A stretch of DNA of 37,145 bases, taken from Candidatus Parabeggiatoa sp. nov. 3 (GTDB lineage Bacteria; Pseudomonadota; Gammaproteobacteria; Beggiatoales; Beggiatoaceae). Below, in pieces: positions 26,491 through 34,483 of this stretch. Location: contig QNEL01000011.1 in the NCBI GenBank assembly GCA_003645185.1, forward strand, positions 1-37,145. The letters run 5' to 3'. Every line of letters begins with the position of its first letter. Positions within the stretch are counted from its first letter, which is position 1. The notes under the pieces were generated by a model. The model saw only the letters and a program-made list of their open reading frames with translations, ran no database searches and was not told where the DNA came from. The position numbers were made by a program, and so were the translations under genes.

Positions 26491-26510
26491 TTTGAAAATG
26501 GAATATATAT

Positions 26511-28466
26511 ATGAATCGCTTTACTCGTTTTAAAAAATTGTTAATACAAGGCTTGAAGGTGCGTTGGGCCTACAGTTTCGTTGTGATCTTGGTTATTGCA
26601 GCCTTGTTTTCTACCCCATTAATATTGGGATCGATTAAAAACCGCGTTTATGTCGCGGTTAAAGAACAAGTGGAAAAGGAAAATAATGCCCGAGAAATCA
26701 CGATCCAACAAGTGGATAATGTCCCTTTGAACAAGAAATTTGTGCGTGATTTAAGAACAAAATATCCCCATCAGATTGTTGGAAATATGAAATCGGTTAT
26801 TATGGTTGAAGGCCCGCAGGATGCACAAATTCAAACCCTACAAACCTTAGTGCCTGATGATCCAAGAACCGCATCCCTACTGATCAGACCGAAAATACCG
26901 TCTAGTTTTGGACTGTTTGATCTCGTTGTTTCTGATCATTTGGGTGAAATACTTTATGGTGCTGAAGAGTGGCACAGACTTTGGACCAAAAACGATTCAA
27001 AATTTAATGGAGAACCACTGATCTTAGCGATCAATGATATTCCTTTGACGGCTGAATTTAAGGTTGTCGCTCGCCAAACCATGCCAGGGCGTAAAATTTC
27101 CGCCAGTGAACAGCTTGGCATATGCTTAAAAAGGTATTCGATTGGTTTGGGATGCGAGGAAGTGGGATTACCTCTCGTGCCAGAGCAAATTCAATACAGC
27201 TTACCCAAGTTTGAAACCAGGCACTGTCTTCTCGAATTATCAAATGAGCAGTGTGATGAAGCGCAGCAGCAGAAAATCACTAAAAGACTGAGGGCCGAAA
27301 ATTTCCAACTGGAAACACTTCCAAATCAGGTTGATTCGATTAATCGAGTTCAAGTAACGCTCACACAAATTAATGAATTAAACGGGCGTGTTGAGCCTAC
27401 AAAAGGCAATTGCGAACAGCGACTTTACCATCATTTACAGGCCTGTCCGTATGCCATTGTGACCAGTCAAGTTTCTGTGGAAGTTGACTTGTTAATTCAA
27501 TCTCAATCTCTTGGTTTCAAGAAGATTATGTTGTCTGGGATTAGCCCAGACTCGTATGATTTGTTGCCAGGAATTGTAGAAATGACGGATCAATGGGGCG
27601 GCAGAAAATTGGATTTCTGGACGGATGGCCTCTCGGAAAACGGTATTGAAATCGTCGCGCCTTATGATGTTAATATTCCGTTAGGTAGTCTGAATTTACG
27701 GGTAGCCGGCGATTCTGGTAAGTCAAAACTACCGGCTTTTATCACCAGCTATTACCAATGTTCTAAAGGCATGGATTGCCCTTTTTATACCAAGCCAGAA
27801 ATCGTATTTCGGTTACAGAATGTGAAAGAAGGTACAGCCATTTTTAAGTCTGACAATGATGCAGCGCCGATATTCTACCCCACGACGCAACAACAGCGTA
27901 TTGATTACGATGAAATTCTCTTGTATGCCAATAGCGTGGAAGAAGTCCCTCAGTTACATGGCGCATTAGAAAACATTTTGCCCAATGGTTACAAGGTTCA
28001 ATATAACATTTATGCGATTGATAAATTAAAACGACAGGATCAACGGTTTACCACCTTATTTCAGTTAACGCTTTGGCTGTCGGTTATTTTTATTATACTT
28101 GCGGTTGCTGCCTTAGCCAAAATTAATATTGATAAGCGACGGCGACAAATGGCACAATTGTTTATATTAGGCCATTCAAAATTATTTGTTGGCTTACTGC
28201 TGGTTTGTGAGTCTGTCTTATTAACGCTCTTGGCTTCTATTCTGGCTCTGGGTGTAGGTTGGGGCGTTTTGGAAGCCACCAGCTATTATTTGCAATTCTC
28301 AACCGGACAAGATGCCACCGAATTTGCGACGATTGTCAATGCCATGGATTTAGACTTATCGGCTTTTTCCATCGTGTTCCTGATAGTGGTTTCAGTAACG
28401 ACGCTTGTGGTTAGTATTGCCGCTTTCTTTGCTTCTAAAATTGATCCTGTTGAATTGTTGAATTGA
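26511..28466 (+). CDS. MacB/FtsX-type ABC permease
   Basis: 651 residues. One membrane helix near the N-terminus (YSFVVILVIAALFSTPLIL, about 21-39) is followed by a large extracytoplasmic domain (about 45-515). Three C-terminal helices follow (LWLSVIFIILAVAALAKI, LLLVCESVLLTLLASILALG, FSIVFLIVVSVTTLVVSI), and the end is DPVELLN, a tail typical of FtsX/MacB/LolC permeases. The 1+3 topology is that of type VII ABC systems, which transmit ATP hydrolysis to periplasmic domains. The extracytoplasmic domain has several Cys (ICLKRYSIGLGCEE, RHCLLELSNEQCDE, YYQCSKGMDCPFY) that could form disulfides. Its partner ATPase is most likely the product at 21380. Confidence 0.85.
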   Translation: MNRFTRFKKLLIQGLKVRWAYSFVVILVIAALFSTPLILGSIKNRVYVAVKEQVEKENNAREITIQQVDNVPLNKKFVRDLRTKYPHQIVGNMKSVIMVEGPQDAQIQTLQTLVPDDPRTASLLIRPKIPSSFGLFDLVVSDHLGEILYGAEEWHRLWTKNDSKFNGEPLILAINDIPLTAEFKVVARQTMPGRKISASEQLGICLKRYSIGLGCEEVGLPLVPEQIQYSLPKFETRHCLLELSNEQCDEAQQQKITKRLRAENFQLETLPNQVDSINRVQVTLTQINELNGRVEPTKGNCEQRLYHHLQACPYAIVTSQVSVEVDLLIQSQSLGFKKIMLSGISPDSYDLLPGIVEMTDQWGGRKLDFWTDGLSENGIEIVAPYDVNIPLGSLNLRVAGDSGKSKLPAFITSYYQCSKGMDCPFYTKPEIVFRLQNVKEGTAIFKSDNDAAPIFYPTTQQQRIDYDEILLYANSVEEVPQLHGALENILPNGYKVQYNIYAIDKLKRQDQRFTTLFQLTLWLSVIFIILAVAALAKINIDKRRRQMAQLFILGHSKLFVGLLLVCESVLLTLLASILALGVGWGVLEATSYYLQFSTGQDATEFATIVNAMDLDLSAFSIVFLIVVSVTTLVVSIAAFFASKIDPVELLN

Positions 28467-28505
28467 TATATCAAGAATGCAACGGGTTTCGCTTTCGCTT
28501 CGAGC

Positions 28506-28606
28506 CTAGAAATAAACGCTAAAGATGCGAAAGACGCTAAAGAAGTTCTCTTTCAAGAGAAATCTATGCGTCTCTTGCGTCTCTTGCGTCTCTTGCGTTA
28601 TAAATA
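28506..28606. repeat. CTAGAAATAAACGC / GCGTCTCTTGCGT inverted repeat, copy 2
   Basis: It opens CTAGAAATAAACGCTAAAG and closes with three GCGTCTCTT units and GCGTTATAAATA. It is homologous to 14782-14888. Confidence 0.6.
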
Positions 28607-28634
28607 ACATCTAAAAAATGACTATTTAATCACT

Positions 28635-28786
28635 AAGTACTGAAGCACAAATAAACAGGTATTTTACCGCAAAGGGCAACCACAAGGGATTGCCCCTACG
28701 CAATGTCATGTAGGGGCAATCCCTTGTGGTTGCCCTATTTCTGGTTGCTTCTTCTAAAATACCTGAAAATTTCTGGTTCAGTACTT
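28635..28786 (-). repeat. Nested palindromic element, AAGTACTGAA family, copy 2
   Basis: The ends AAGTACTGAAGCACAAATAA and TTTCTGGTTCAGTACTT enclose the complete inner stem GGGCAACCACAAGGGATTGC...TTGTGGTTGCCC. It is inverted relative to the copy at 13457-13602. The inner stem is complete here and partly eroded in copy 1. Confidence 0.7.
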
Positions 28787-28878
28787 ATTTATCAATGATA
28801 TACCTTATTGTCAATCCTCCCGTTTTGTAAAGGAGGAAAATTTGTTCAAAATCAAACTTCAAAACAGGAGTCGTTACC

Positions 28879-30108
28879 ATGAATAACAGCAAGTCGTCAG
28901 AGACTATCTTAGTTGTCGATGACGTGAGAGTCACAGGTGAAATTTTGTTGCAGTTTCTCAAACAAAAGGGTTTTAATGTCTTACTGGCAGACAATGGTAA
29001 ACTCGCCATTCAAATGACTCAAGATAGACAGCCTGATTTGATACTACTCGATATCATGATGCCGGGGGGAATATCAGGTTTTGAAGTCTGCCAGCAACTC
29101 AAATCTGTTGAAAGCACACGCAACATTCCCGTTCTTTTTATGACGGCACTGAACGATAACATAAATAAGCTGAAAGGGTTTGAATTAGGGGGGGCAGATT
29201 ACATTACCAAACCTTTTCAGTATGACGAATTGTTCGCGCGTGTCAATGCTCACCTGTCGATTCGTAAACTACAACGGAAATTGGAAGCGCAAAACAAGTT
29301 GTTGAAAGATGAAATCGGCCGTAGTCAAAAGCTAGAAATGGCCCGACAACAAACTCAGCAATTATTAAAGCATACTCTCCTGTCACAAGATGAAGGTACA
29401 GAACTAGAAAAGTGCCAGAGGGCGCTTGCTCTTTTTATCCGTACCGTGGCTAACGATTTAAAAACGCCCTTAAATAGCATTATCACTGACAGCATTCGCT
29501 TAGAAAAAGAGAGTTCCCCAACTAGGGCACTACGACTGGATACTCAGTCTTTTAAAACGCTCAAAAAACTGCAAGAAACGGGACAACAAGCAGATAATAC
29601 CGTTGATGCTTTACTCTTATTAGCTGGGTTATTTCGAGAGGAAGAAGTCAAATTGGAACTGTTAGAGATGTCTGATATTGTTAGCATCGTTATAGAAAAG
29701 CGCCTAGCGATCCTGATTAAGCACTCTCAAGCTCAAATCAAATTAGCCGAGATTTGGCCCACAGTACCTGGTGTCAGGCTGTGGCTTGAAGAAATTTGGA
29801 TGAATTATATCAGTAATGCTTTAAAGTATGGGGGTAAACCGCCCCATTTAGAACTGGGTGCCAACCCGAGTCCTCCCGACCGGGTACGTTTTTGGATACG
29901 CGACAAGGGTGAAGGACTCACTCAAAAAGAGCAAGATCAATTGTTTACAACACCCTTTAATTTTCAGCTGCACCAACTTGAGATTAAAGAGGGCGGGTTT
30001 GGTTTATCAATGGTACAACATCTTGTAAAACAACTTGGCGGAGAAGTGGGTGTGGAAAGTCAAAAAGGTAAAGGTAGTCTCTTTTATTTCATTTTACCCG
30101 CGTATTAA
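28879..30108 (+). CDS. Receiver plus histidine-kinase-like ATPase protein 1, phospho-acceptor His replaced
   Basis: 409 residues. An intact CheY-like receiver comes first (ILVVDDVRV acidic pair, LILLDIMMP phospho-Asp, LFMTALND Thr, YITKPFQYDE Lys). A coiled coil (about 130-180), a DHp-like helical hairpin and a GHKL ATPase domain follow (NYISNALKYGG N-box, RDKGEGLT G1, GGFGLSMVQHLVKQLGG G2). In the H-box the sequence is VANDLKTPLNSI: Asn 192 stands where kinases have the phosphorylated His. It cannot autophosphorylate in the usual way, but may still bind ATP and dimerise. GGAGTCGT lies just upstream of the ATG, after a GGAGGAAA run. A paralog follows at 30372. Confidence 0.88.
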   Translation: MNNSKSSETILVVDDVRVTGEILLQFLKQKGFNVLLADNGKLAIQMTQDRQPDLILLDIMMPGGISGFEVCQQLKSVESTRNIPVLFMTALNDNINKLKGFELGGADYITKPFQYDELFARVNAHLSIRKLQRKLEAQNKLLKDEIGRSQKLEMARQQTQQLLKHTLLSQDEGTELEKCQRALALFIRTVANDLKTPLNSIITDSIRLEKESSPTRALRLDTQSFKTLKKLQETGQQADNTVDALLLLAGLFREEEVKLELLEMSDIVSIVIEKRLAILIKHSQAQIKLAEIWPTVPGVRLWLEEIWMNYISNALKYGGKPPHLELGANPSPPDRVRFWIRDKGEGLTQKEQDQLFTTPFNFQLHQLEIKEGGFGLSMVQHLVKQLGGEVGVESQKGKGSLFYFILPAY

Positions 30109-30129
30109 TGTTTTGCATGCAAATACATC

Positions 30130-30317
30130 AGTAGGGGCAAGCCCTTGTGGTTACCCTTAATTTTTTTAGGCTCACGCAGAGCCGCAGAGGCGCAGAGGTT
30201 CTTCTCTCATTCTCTGCGTGAGCCAAAATTTTGTTACAAATGATTTAAATCTTTTCTCCGGCAAAATGGCTTGCGCGTGGGATTGGCTTGTAGGGGCAAT
30301 CCCTTGTGGTTGCCCTG
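30130..30317. repeat. Two GTAGGGGCAA...TTGTGGTTRCCC repeat fragments
   Basis: GTAGGGGCAAGCCCTTGTGG (30132 on) and GTAGGGGCAATCCCTTGTGG (30291 on) are half-units of the common GGGCAACCACAAGG family. An AGAGCCGCAGAGGCGCAGAG run (30178-30197) with TCTCTGCGTGAG (30213-30224) lies between the two. This is the gap between the two receiver proteins. Confidence 0.6.
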
Positions 30318-30371
30318 ATTTTAATGTCAACTCTTTTTATTTGACCAATTTGACCAGAATACAAATGCTCT

Positions 30372-31601
30372 ATGAATGATAAAAGTGTTAAAAATACGAT
30401 CTTGATCGTCGATGATCAGCCTGACAACTTAAACATTTTGTTGGCGCTTTTGAGACGACAGAATTTTAAAGTCTTAGTGGCTCAAAATGGTGAAGAATGT
30501 CTTCAAATCACTCAACATGCCAGCCCTGATTTGATACTGTTGGATGTCATGATGCCACCTGGCATATCAGGTTTTGAGGTTTGTCAACGACTGAAAGCTC
30601 AAAAAAACACGCTTGACATTCCCGTTATTTTTATGACTGCCCTGAGTGATACAGTTGACAAGATTAAAGGTTTTGAATCAGGCGCTGCCGATTACATTAC
30701 GAAACCTTTTCAGTATGACGAATTGTTAGCGCGTGTCAATGCTCACCTGTCGATTATCAAACTGCAACAGGAATTGAAAGTGCAAAACCAATTGTTGAAA
30801 GATGAAATCAGCCGTAGTCAAAAGCAAGAAGATGCTCGACACAAAATTAACCAATTATTGCAGCAACATACTCGAAAGTTGGAAGACAATAGCGGCGACG
30901 GCCTGAAAAACTGCCAGGCTGAACTCAAAAAAAGTAATGCCGCACTTGAAACGGTTACTCGTGCCATTACCCAAGATTTAAAAAGCCCTTTGAAAAGGAT
31001 TATTACGCTTAGCACTCTGGTAGAGAAAAGTTATTCCCTAAAGAAGGATATATCAACAAAAACGCTACAACAACTTGGGGAAGCGGGACAAGAGGCTTTT
31101 AATATTGTTGATAACTTACTCTTGTTAATCGGAATAGAAAAACAAGAGAAAGTCGAATCGGCACTTGTCGAAATGTCCGACATCGTCACCTTGGTTGTAG
31201 AACAACGCTTAGCTTATCTGATAAAACAGTACCAAGCTAAAGTCAAGTTAGCTACCATTTGGCCAAGTGTACCCGGTGTCAGATCATGGCTAGAAGCCAT
31301 TTGGATCAGTTACATCAGTAATGCTTTAAAGTATGCTGGATCGCTGCCCAATTTAGAATTGGGGGCAACGCCTGTTCCTCATGACAAAGTCCGTTTTTGG
31401 ATACGCGATAATGATCAAGGCCTCACAAAGATTGAGATCGATAAGCTATTGACCCCTCCTCATCTACCGCAAGTACAGGCTAAAGAAAAGGGTTCTGATT
31501 TATCGCCGCTGCAACACTTACTAGATAAGATGGGAGGGGAAGCCGGCGTGGATAAAAGTACCAAAGGTAGTTTGTTTTATTTTACGTTACCGGCGTATTG
31601 A
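30372..31601 (+). CDS. Receiver plus degenerate kinase-like ATPase protein 2
   Basis: 409 residues, the same length and domain order as the preceding gene. The receiver is complete (ILIVDDQPD, LILLDVMMP, IFMTALSD, YITKPFQYDE). The H-box reads ITQDLKSPLKRI, with Gln 201 in place of His. The ATPase domain keeps the N-box (SYISNALKYAG), but G1 is DNDQGLT and the G2 region reads KGSDLSPLQHLLDKMGG, so the Gly-rich lid is lost and ATP binding is doubtful. The receivers of the two paralogs stay alike while the output halves diverge, which suggests the receiver is the conserved function. It may act as a dimer with paralog 1. It ends the accessory block. Confidence 0.88.
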   Translation: MNDKSVKNTILIVDDQPDNLNILLALLRRQNFKVLVAQNGEECLQITQHASPDLILLDVMMPPGISGFEVCQRLKAQKNTLDIPVIFMTALSDTVDKIKGFESGAADYITKPFQYDELLARVNAHLSIIKLQQELKVQNQLLKDEISRSQKQEDARHKINQLLQQHTRKLEDNSGDGLKNCQAELKKSNAALETVTRAITQDLKSPLKRIITLSTLVEKSYSLKKDISTKTLQQLGEAGQEAFNIVDNLLLLIGIEKQEKVESALVEMSDIVTLVVEQRLAYLIKQYQAKVKLATIWPSVPGVRSWLEAIWISYISNALKYAGSLPNLELGATPVPHDKVRFWIRDNDQGLTKIEIDKLLTPPHLPQVQAKEKGSDLSPLQHLLDKMGGEAGVDKSTKGSLFYFTLPAY

Positions 31602-31667
31602 AAAAGGGAAAGGGGAAGAGGGGTAGTGTGACTTGCAAACAATTGTGGCAGATAGATTTGAGTTGAG

Positions 31668-31797
31668 ATAGAACGCTGATTTGACTGATTTTCCTCTGAT
31701 TTTTTTAATCAGTGTCAATCAGTCAGATCATGATAATCAGCGTTCTATTTTTTATAATCAGTGGCAATCAGTCAGATCATGATAATCAGCGTTCTAT
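31668..31797. repeat. ATAGAACGC repeat, with a duplicated right half
   Basis: ATAGAACGC at 31668-31676; GCGTTCTAT at 31740-31748 and again at 31789-31797. The segment CAATCAGTCAGATCATGATA plus ATCAGCGTTCTATTT is tandemly duplicated. It ends four bases before the yidC stop region. Confidence 0.7.
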
Positions 31798-31801
31798 TTC
31801 T

Positions 31802-33463
31802 CTAAACCTTCCCAGCGATTTTCTTCGTAATCACCCATTGTTGAGTAATCGACAAAAAGTTATTGACAACCCAATAGAGTACTAAACCTGATGGGAAAAA
31901 GGCAAAAAACACTGTAAACACGAGGGGTAAAACTAACATCACTTTTTGTTGCACCGGATCAATCGGGGCAGGATTGAGGTAATGCTGCACCAACATCGTT
32001 GCCCCCATAATCAGGGGTAACACAAAATAGGGATCAGGAATTGATAAATCATTTAACCAGAAAATAAATGAGGCTTGGCGTAATTCAACGCTTTCTAACA
32101 GCACCCAATACAGTGCAATAAAAACAGGAATTTGAACGACAATGGGTAAGCATCCTCCAAGAGGATTGATTTTTTCCTTTTTATACAAATCCATCATCGC
32201 TTGATTCATGCGCGCTTTATCATCGCCATAGCGTTCTTTGAGTGAGACGAGACGCGGCTGTAGGCGGCGCATATTCGCCATAGATTTGTAACTGGTTGCT
32301 GACAAATGGAAAAATGCCAACTTGATCATCATGGTTAAAATAATAATCGCCCAACCCCAATTACCAATCCATTGATGAATAAGCTTTAACATCCAAAACA
32401 AAGGTTGGGCAATAAACCAAAGCCAACCATAATCGACTGTCAAATCCAATCCGGGTGACAGGGCGGCTAGTTTATCTTGCAATTTAGGCCCAGCGTACAA
32501 GCTTATCCCAAAAACGTGTTGACTATTAGGCTCAACCGTTTGGGAAGGCCCAACAAGTCGTAGGGCATAACGATTGTCTGAAAAAACGGCCGTAGAATAC
32601 TGATAGGGTTGATCCCGCTCCGGTATCCAGGCAGAAACAAAATAATGCTGAAGCATCGCGGCCCAGCCGTTGGCCCAACCGGGACGTAGGCCCAATTCAT
32701 TATCCAGCATCTCATTAAAGGGAATTTTTTCGTAACGCTGTTCAGGACTGGAAACCGCACCGCCCAGATAAGTGTAAAGAAAACGAGATTCTCCTAAATC
32801 GACTTCCGTGCGTTGAAATTGTCCGTATAACCCACCGTGCCAAGGTTCATCCGTGTTATTTTCAACAACATGTTTTAAATCAATGACATAGCTTCCGCGT
32901 TGAAAAGTGTAAATTTTACTCACTTTGATGCCGCTATCATCACGCCAGTGTAGTTTGACTTCCAAAGAGTCCATACCATCACTGAGACGATAATTCAATT
33001 GCTCGCTTTGATACATCACTTGATGTGTCGGCGCGTTTTGTTGGGACAATAAACCGGATTGAGCGACAAACAGATTCGGCAATTGATCATTCATTAAGCG
33101 AAACAGTTCATCAGGTGTTTCCACCCTGACCGGATAATCACGCAAATCAAGCAGCCGCAGATCACCCCCTTGGGTATCAATTTCAAGACGTAGCGTATCC
33201 GTCTCAACTTGAATACGTGAAGAGCTTGACAAGAGCCGCTTAGCTTGATCTTGGGGTAATTCAAAGGCACTGCTTTGTTGCTTTTGACTTTTCGGTAATT
33301 CAGAAAATTCAGAATCTTTTGAGGGATGTGTGGGTGTCTCGGGCGTTTCTGTAATCGGTGTGCTGGCGGGGGGTAAAGAACCATAATCTAATTGCCAAGC
33401 TTGATATAACATTACTAAAACAAGGGCTAAAGCGGCGAGCAGAATCAATCTAAAATTATCCAT
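31802..33463 (-). CDS. yidC: Membrane protein insertase YidC
   Basis: 553 residues from the ATG at 33463, which overlaps the end of yidD by 8 bases (a start at 33499 would lie within yidD). An N-terminal helix (FRLILLAALALVLVMLYQ) is followed by a large periplasmic domain (about 60-340). The conserved insertase core has five helices: LTVDYGWLWFIAQPLF, WAIIILTMMIKLAFFHL, a charged loop with MANMRRLQPRLVSLKERYGD, GGCLPIVVQIPVFIALYWVL and FFPSGLVLYWVVNN. It inserts proteins into the inner membrane with or without SecYEG. It is the last gene of the conserved rpmH-rnpA-yidD-yidC run. Confidence 0.97.
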   Translation of the reverse strand: MDNFRLILLAALALVLVMLYQAWQLDYGSLPPASTPITETPETPTHPSKDSEFSELPKSQKQQSSAFELPQDQAKRLLSSSSRIQVETDTLRLEIDTQGGDLRLLDLRDYPVRVETPDELFRLMNDQLPNLFVAQSGLLSQQNAPTHQVMYQSEQLNYRLSDGMDSLEVKLHWRDDSGIKVSKIYTFQRGSYVIDLKHVVENNTDEPWHGGLYGQFQRTEVDLGESRFLYTYLGGAVSSPEQRYEKIPFNEMLDNELGLRPGWANGWAAMLQHYFVSAWIPERDQPYQYSTAVFSDNRYALRLVGPSQTVEPNSQHVFGISLYAGPKLQDKLAALSPGLDLTVDYGWLWFIAQPLFWMLKLIHQWIGNWGWAIIILTMMIKLAFFHLSATSYKSMANMRRLQPRLVSLKERYGDDKARMNQAMMDLYKKEKINPLGGCLPIVVQIPVFIALYWVLLESVELRQASFIFWLNDLSIPDPYFVLPLIMGATMLVQHYLNPAPIDPVQQKVMLVLPLVFTVFFAFFPSGLVLYWVVNNFLSITQQWVITKKIAGKV

Positions 33464-33695
33464 GTTTATCTGTTTTCCTTCGATCTGGAACGGGATCAAA
33501 TCCGCCAGGATGCCACGGGTGACAACGAAATAGTCGTTTAATACTTAACACGAGGCCGTATAAAACCCCGTGTGTTTGAATGGCAATCAGTGCATATTCA
33601 GAACAACTGGGATAGAAACGACAATGCGAGCCTAACCAAGGACTGATCAACAACTGATAACCCCGTATAAATAAAATGAGAATTTTTTGCATCAA
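33456..33695 (-). CDS. yidD: Membrane protein insertion efficiency factor YidD
   Basis: 79 residues. The signature FIRGYQLLISPWLGSHCRFYPSCSEYALIAI includes the three conserved Cys, and the end FRCHPWHPGGFDPVPD is typical. It is a small amphipathic protein at the inner membrane that aids YidC-dependent insertion. It overlaps yidC by 8 bases and follows rnpA by one base, so translation is probably coupled. Confidence 0.95.
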   Translation of the reverse strand: MMQKILILFIRGYQLLISPWLGSHCRFYPSCSEYALIAIQTHGVLYGLVLSIKRLFRCHPWHPGGFDPVPDRRKTDKHG

Positions 33696-33696
33696 A

Positions 33697-34062
33697 TTAG
33701 GATGTTTTGCATCGACGTGATAATTTAAGCCAATGCTTTGCTAATGAGTGCAGCAGGGTACGATTATTGACTTGCTCAATACCCGTTTTTGCCAAAACGA
33801 CGCAATCCAATCCCGCTAAACACGATTGATGATGGCGAAAACTCTCACGAATTAAGCGTTTAATGCGATTTCTCTCCACAGCTTGCTTGACACGTTTTTT
33901 GGCAATAGCCAATCCTAAACGGGCCTGTGGCACTCCATTAGTTCTTGCTAACACGGTTAGATATTGATCACTTGATTTACAAGGTTTATCAAAAACTAAC
34001 TTATATTGTTTATGTTTGAGCAAACGTTGCTCTCGTGTAAAAGGGAAGGATGCGTTGTTCAT
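33697..34062 (-). CDS. rnpA: Ribonuclease P protein component
   Basis: 121 residues from the ATG at 34062; a GTG at 34077 would overlap rpmH. FPFTREQRLLKHKQYKLVF, RLGLAIAKKRVKQAVERNRI with KRLIRESF (the RNR motif) and LDCVVLAKTGI are RnpA signatures. It binds the RNase P RNA and helps cleave tRNA leaders. It starts 7 bases after the rpmH stop in the canonical order. Confidence 0.95.
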   Translation of the reverse strand: MNNASFPFTREQRLLKHKQYKLVFDKPCKSSDQYLTVLARTNGVPQARLGLAIAKKRVKQAVERNRIKRLIRESFRHHQSCLAGLDCVVLAKTGIEQVNNRTLLHSLAKHWLKLSRRCKTS

Positions 34063-34069
34063 AAGATTA

Positions 34070-34204
34070 TCAAGCACTCAGACGTTTACGCCCTTTAGCA
34101 CGTCGAGCGTTAAGAATTTTTCGTCCATTTTTCGTGCTCATTCTGGATCTGAAACCATGACGACGTTTGCGTACAATATTACTGGGTTGGAAAGTTCTTT
34201 TCAT
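34070..34204 (-). CDS. rpmH: Ribosomal protein bL34
   Basis: 44 residues, the usual length: [19 protein letters not shown] at the start, [20 protein letters not shown] in the middle and KRLSA at the end, nearly identical to gammaproteobacterial L34. It is the first gene of the rpmH-rnpA-yidD-yidC run. Confidence 0.97.
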   Translation of the reverse strand: MKRTFQPSNIVRKRRHGFRSRMSTKNGRKILNARRAKGRKRLSA

Positions 34205-34277
34205 AATTAAGTTTACAATTGGCTCAAGTTGATAAAAAACTTCGCATTTTATGGCTTTCTATCATAAATTGTCAACC

Positions 34278-34345
34278 GTTATCAGTTATCAGTTATCAGT
34301 TATCAATTATCAATGTAGGGTGGGTAACGTCTTTTTGTTGCCCAC
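34278..34345. repeat. TTATCAGT run and GTAGGGTGGGTAACG element
   Basis: Four tandem TTATCAGT/TTATCAAT units (34278-34312) precede GTAGGGTGGGTAACGTCTTT and TTGTTGCCCACC (34315-34345). This matches the repeats at 10905-10941 and 21193-21267. They lie in the divergent gap between rpmH and the arsM-like gene, where both promoters must be. Confidence 0.65.
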
Positions 34346-34483
34346 CTTAAGCTTAAATGGTGGGATCGAGGCGGCCCGTTACCGGCCCCCTACAAAATAC
34401 CTGAAAATTTTTGGCGACTTACAAACTTCAGTTTGTCTTGAGTTTGTGAATCAAATGCTGATTTGAAAAGCGATATAACAATT

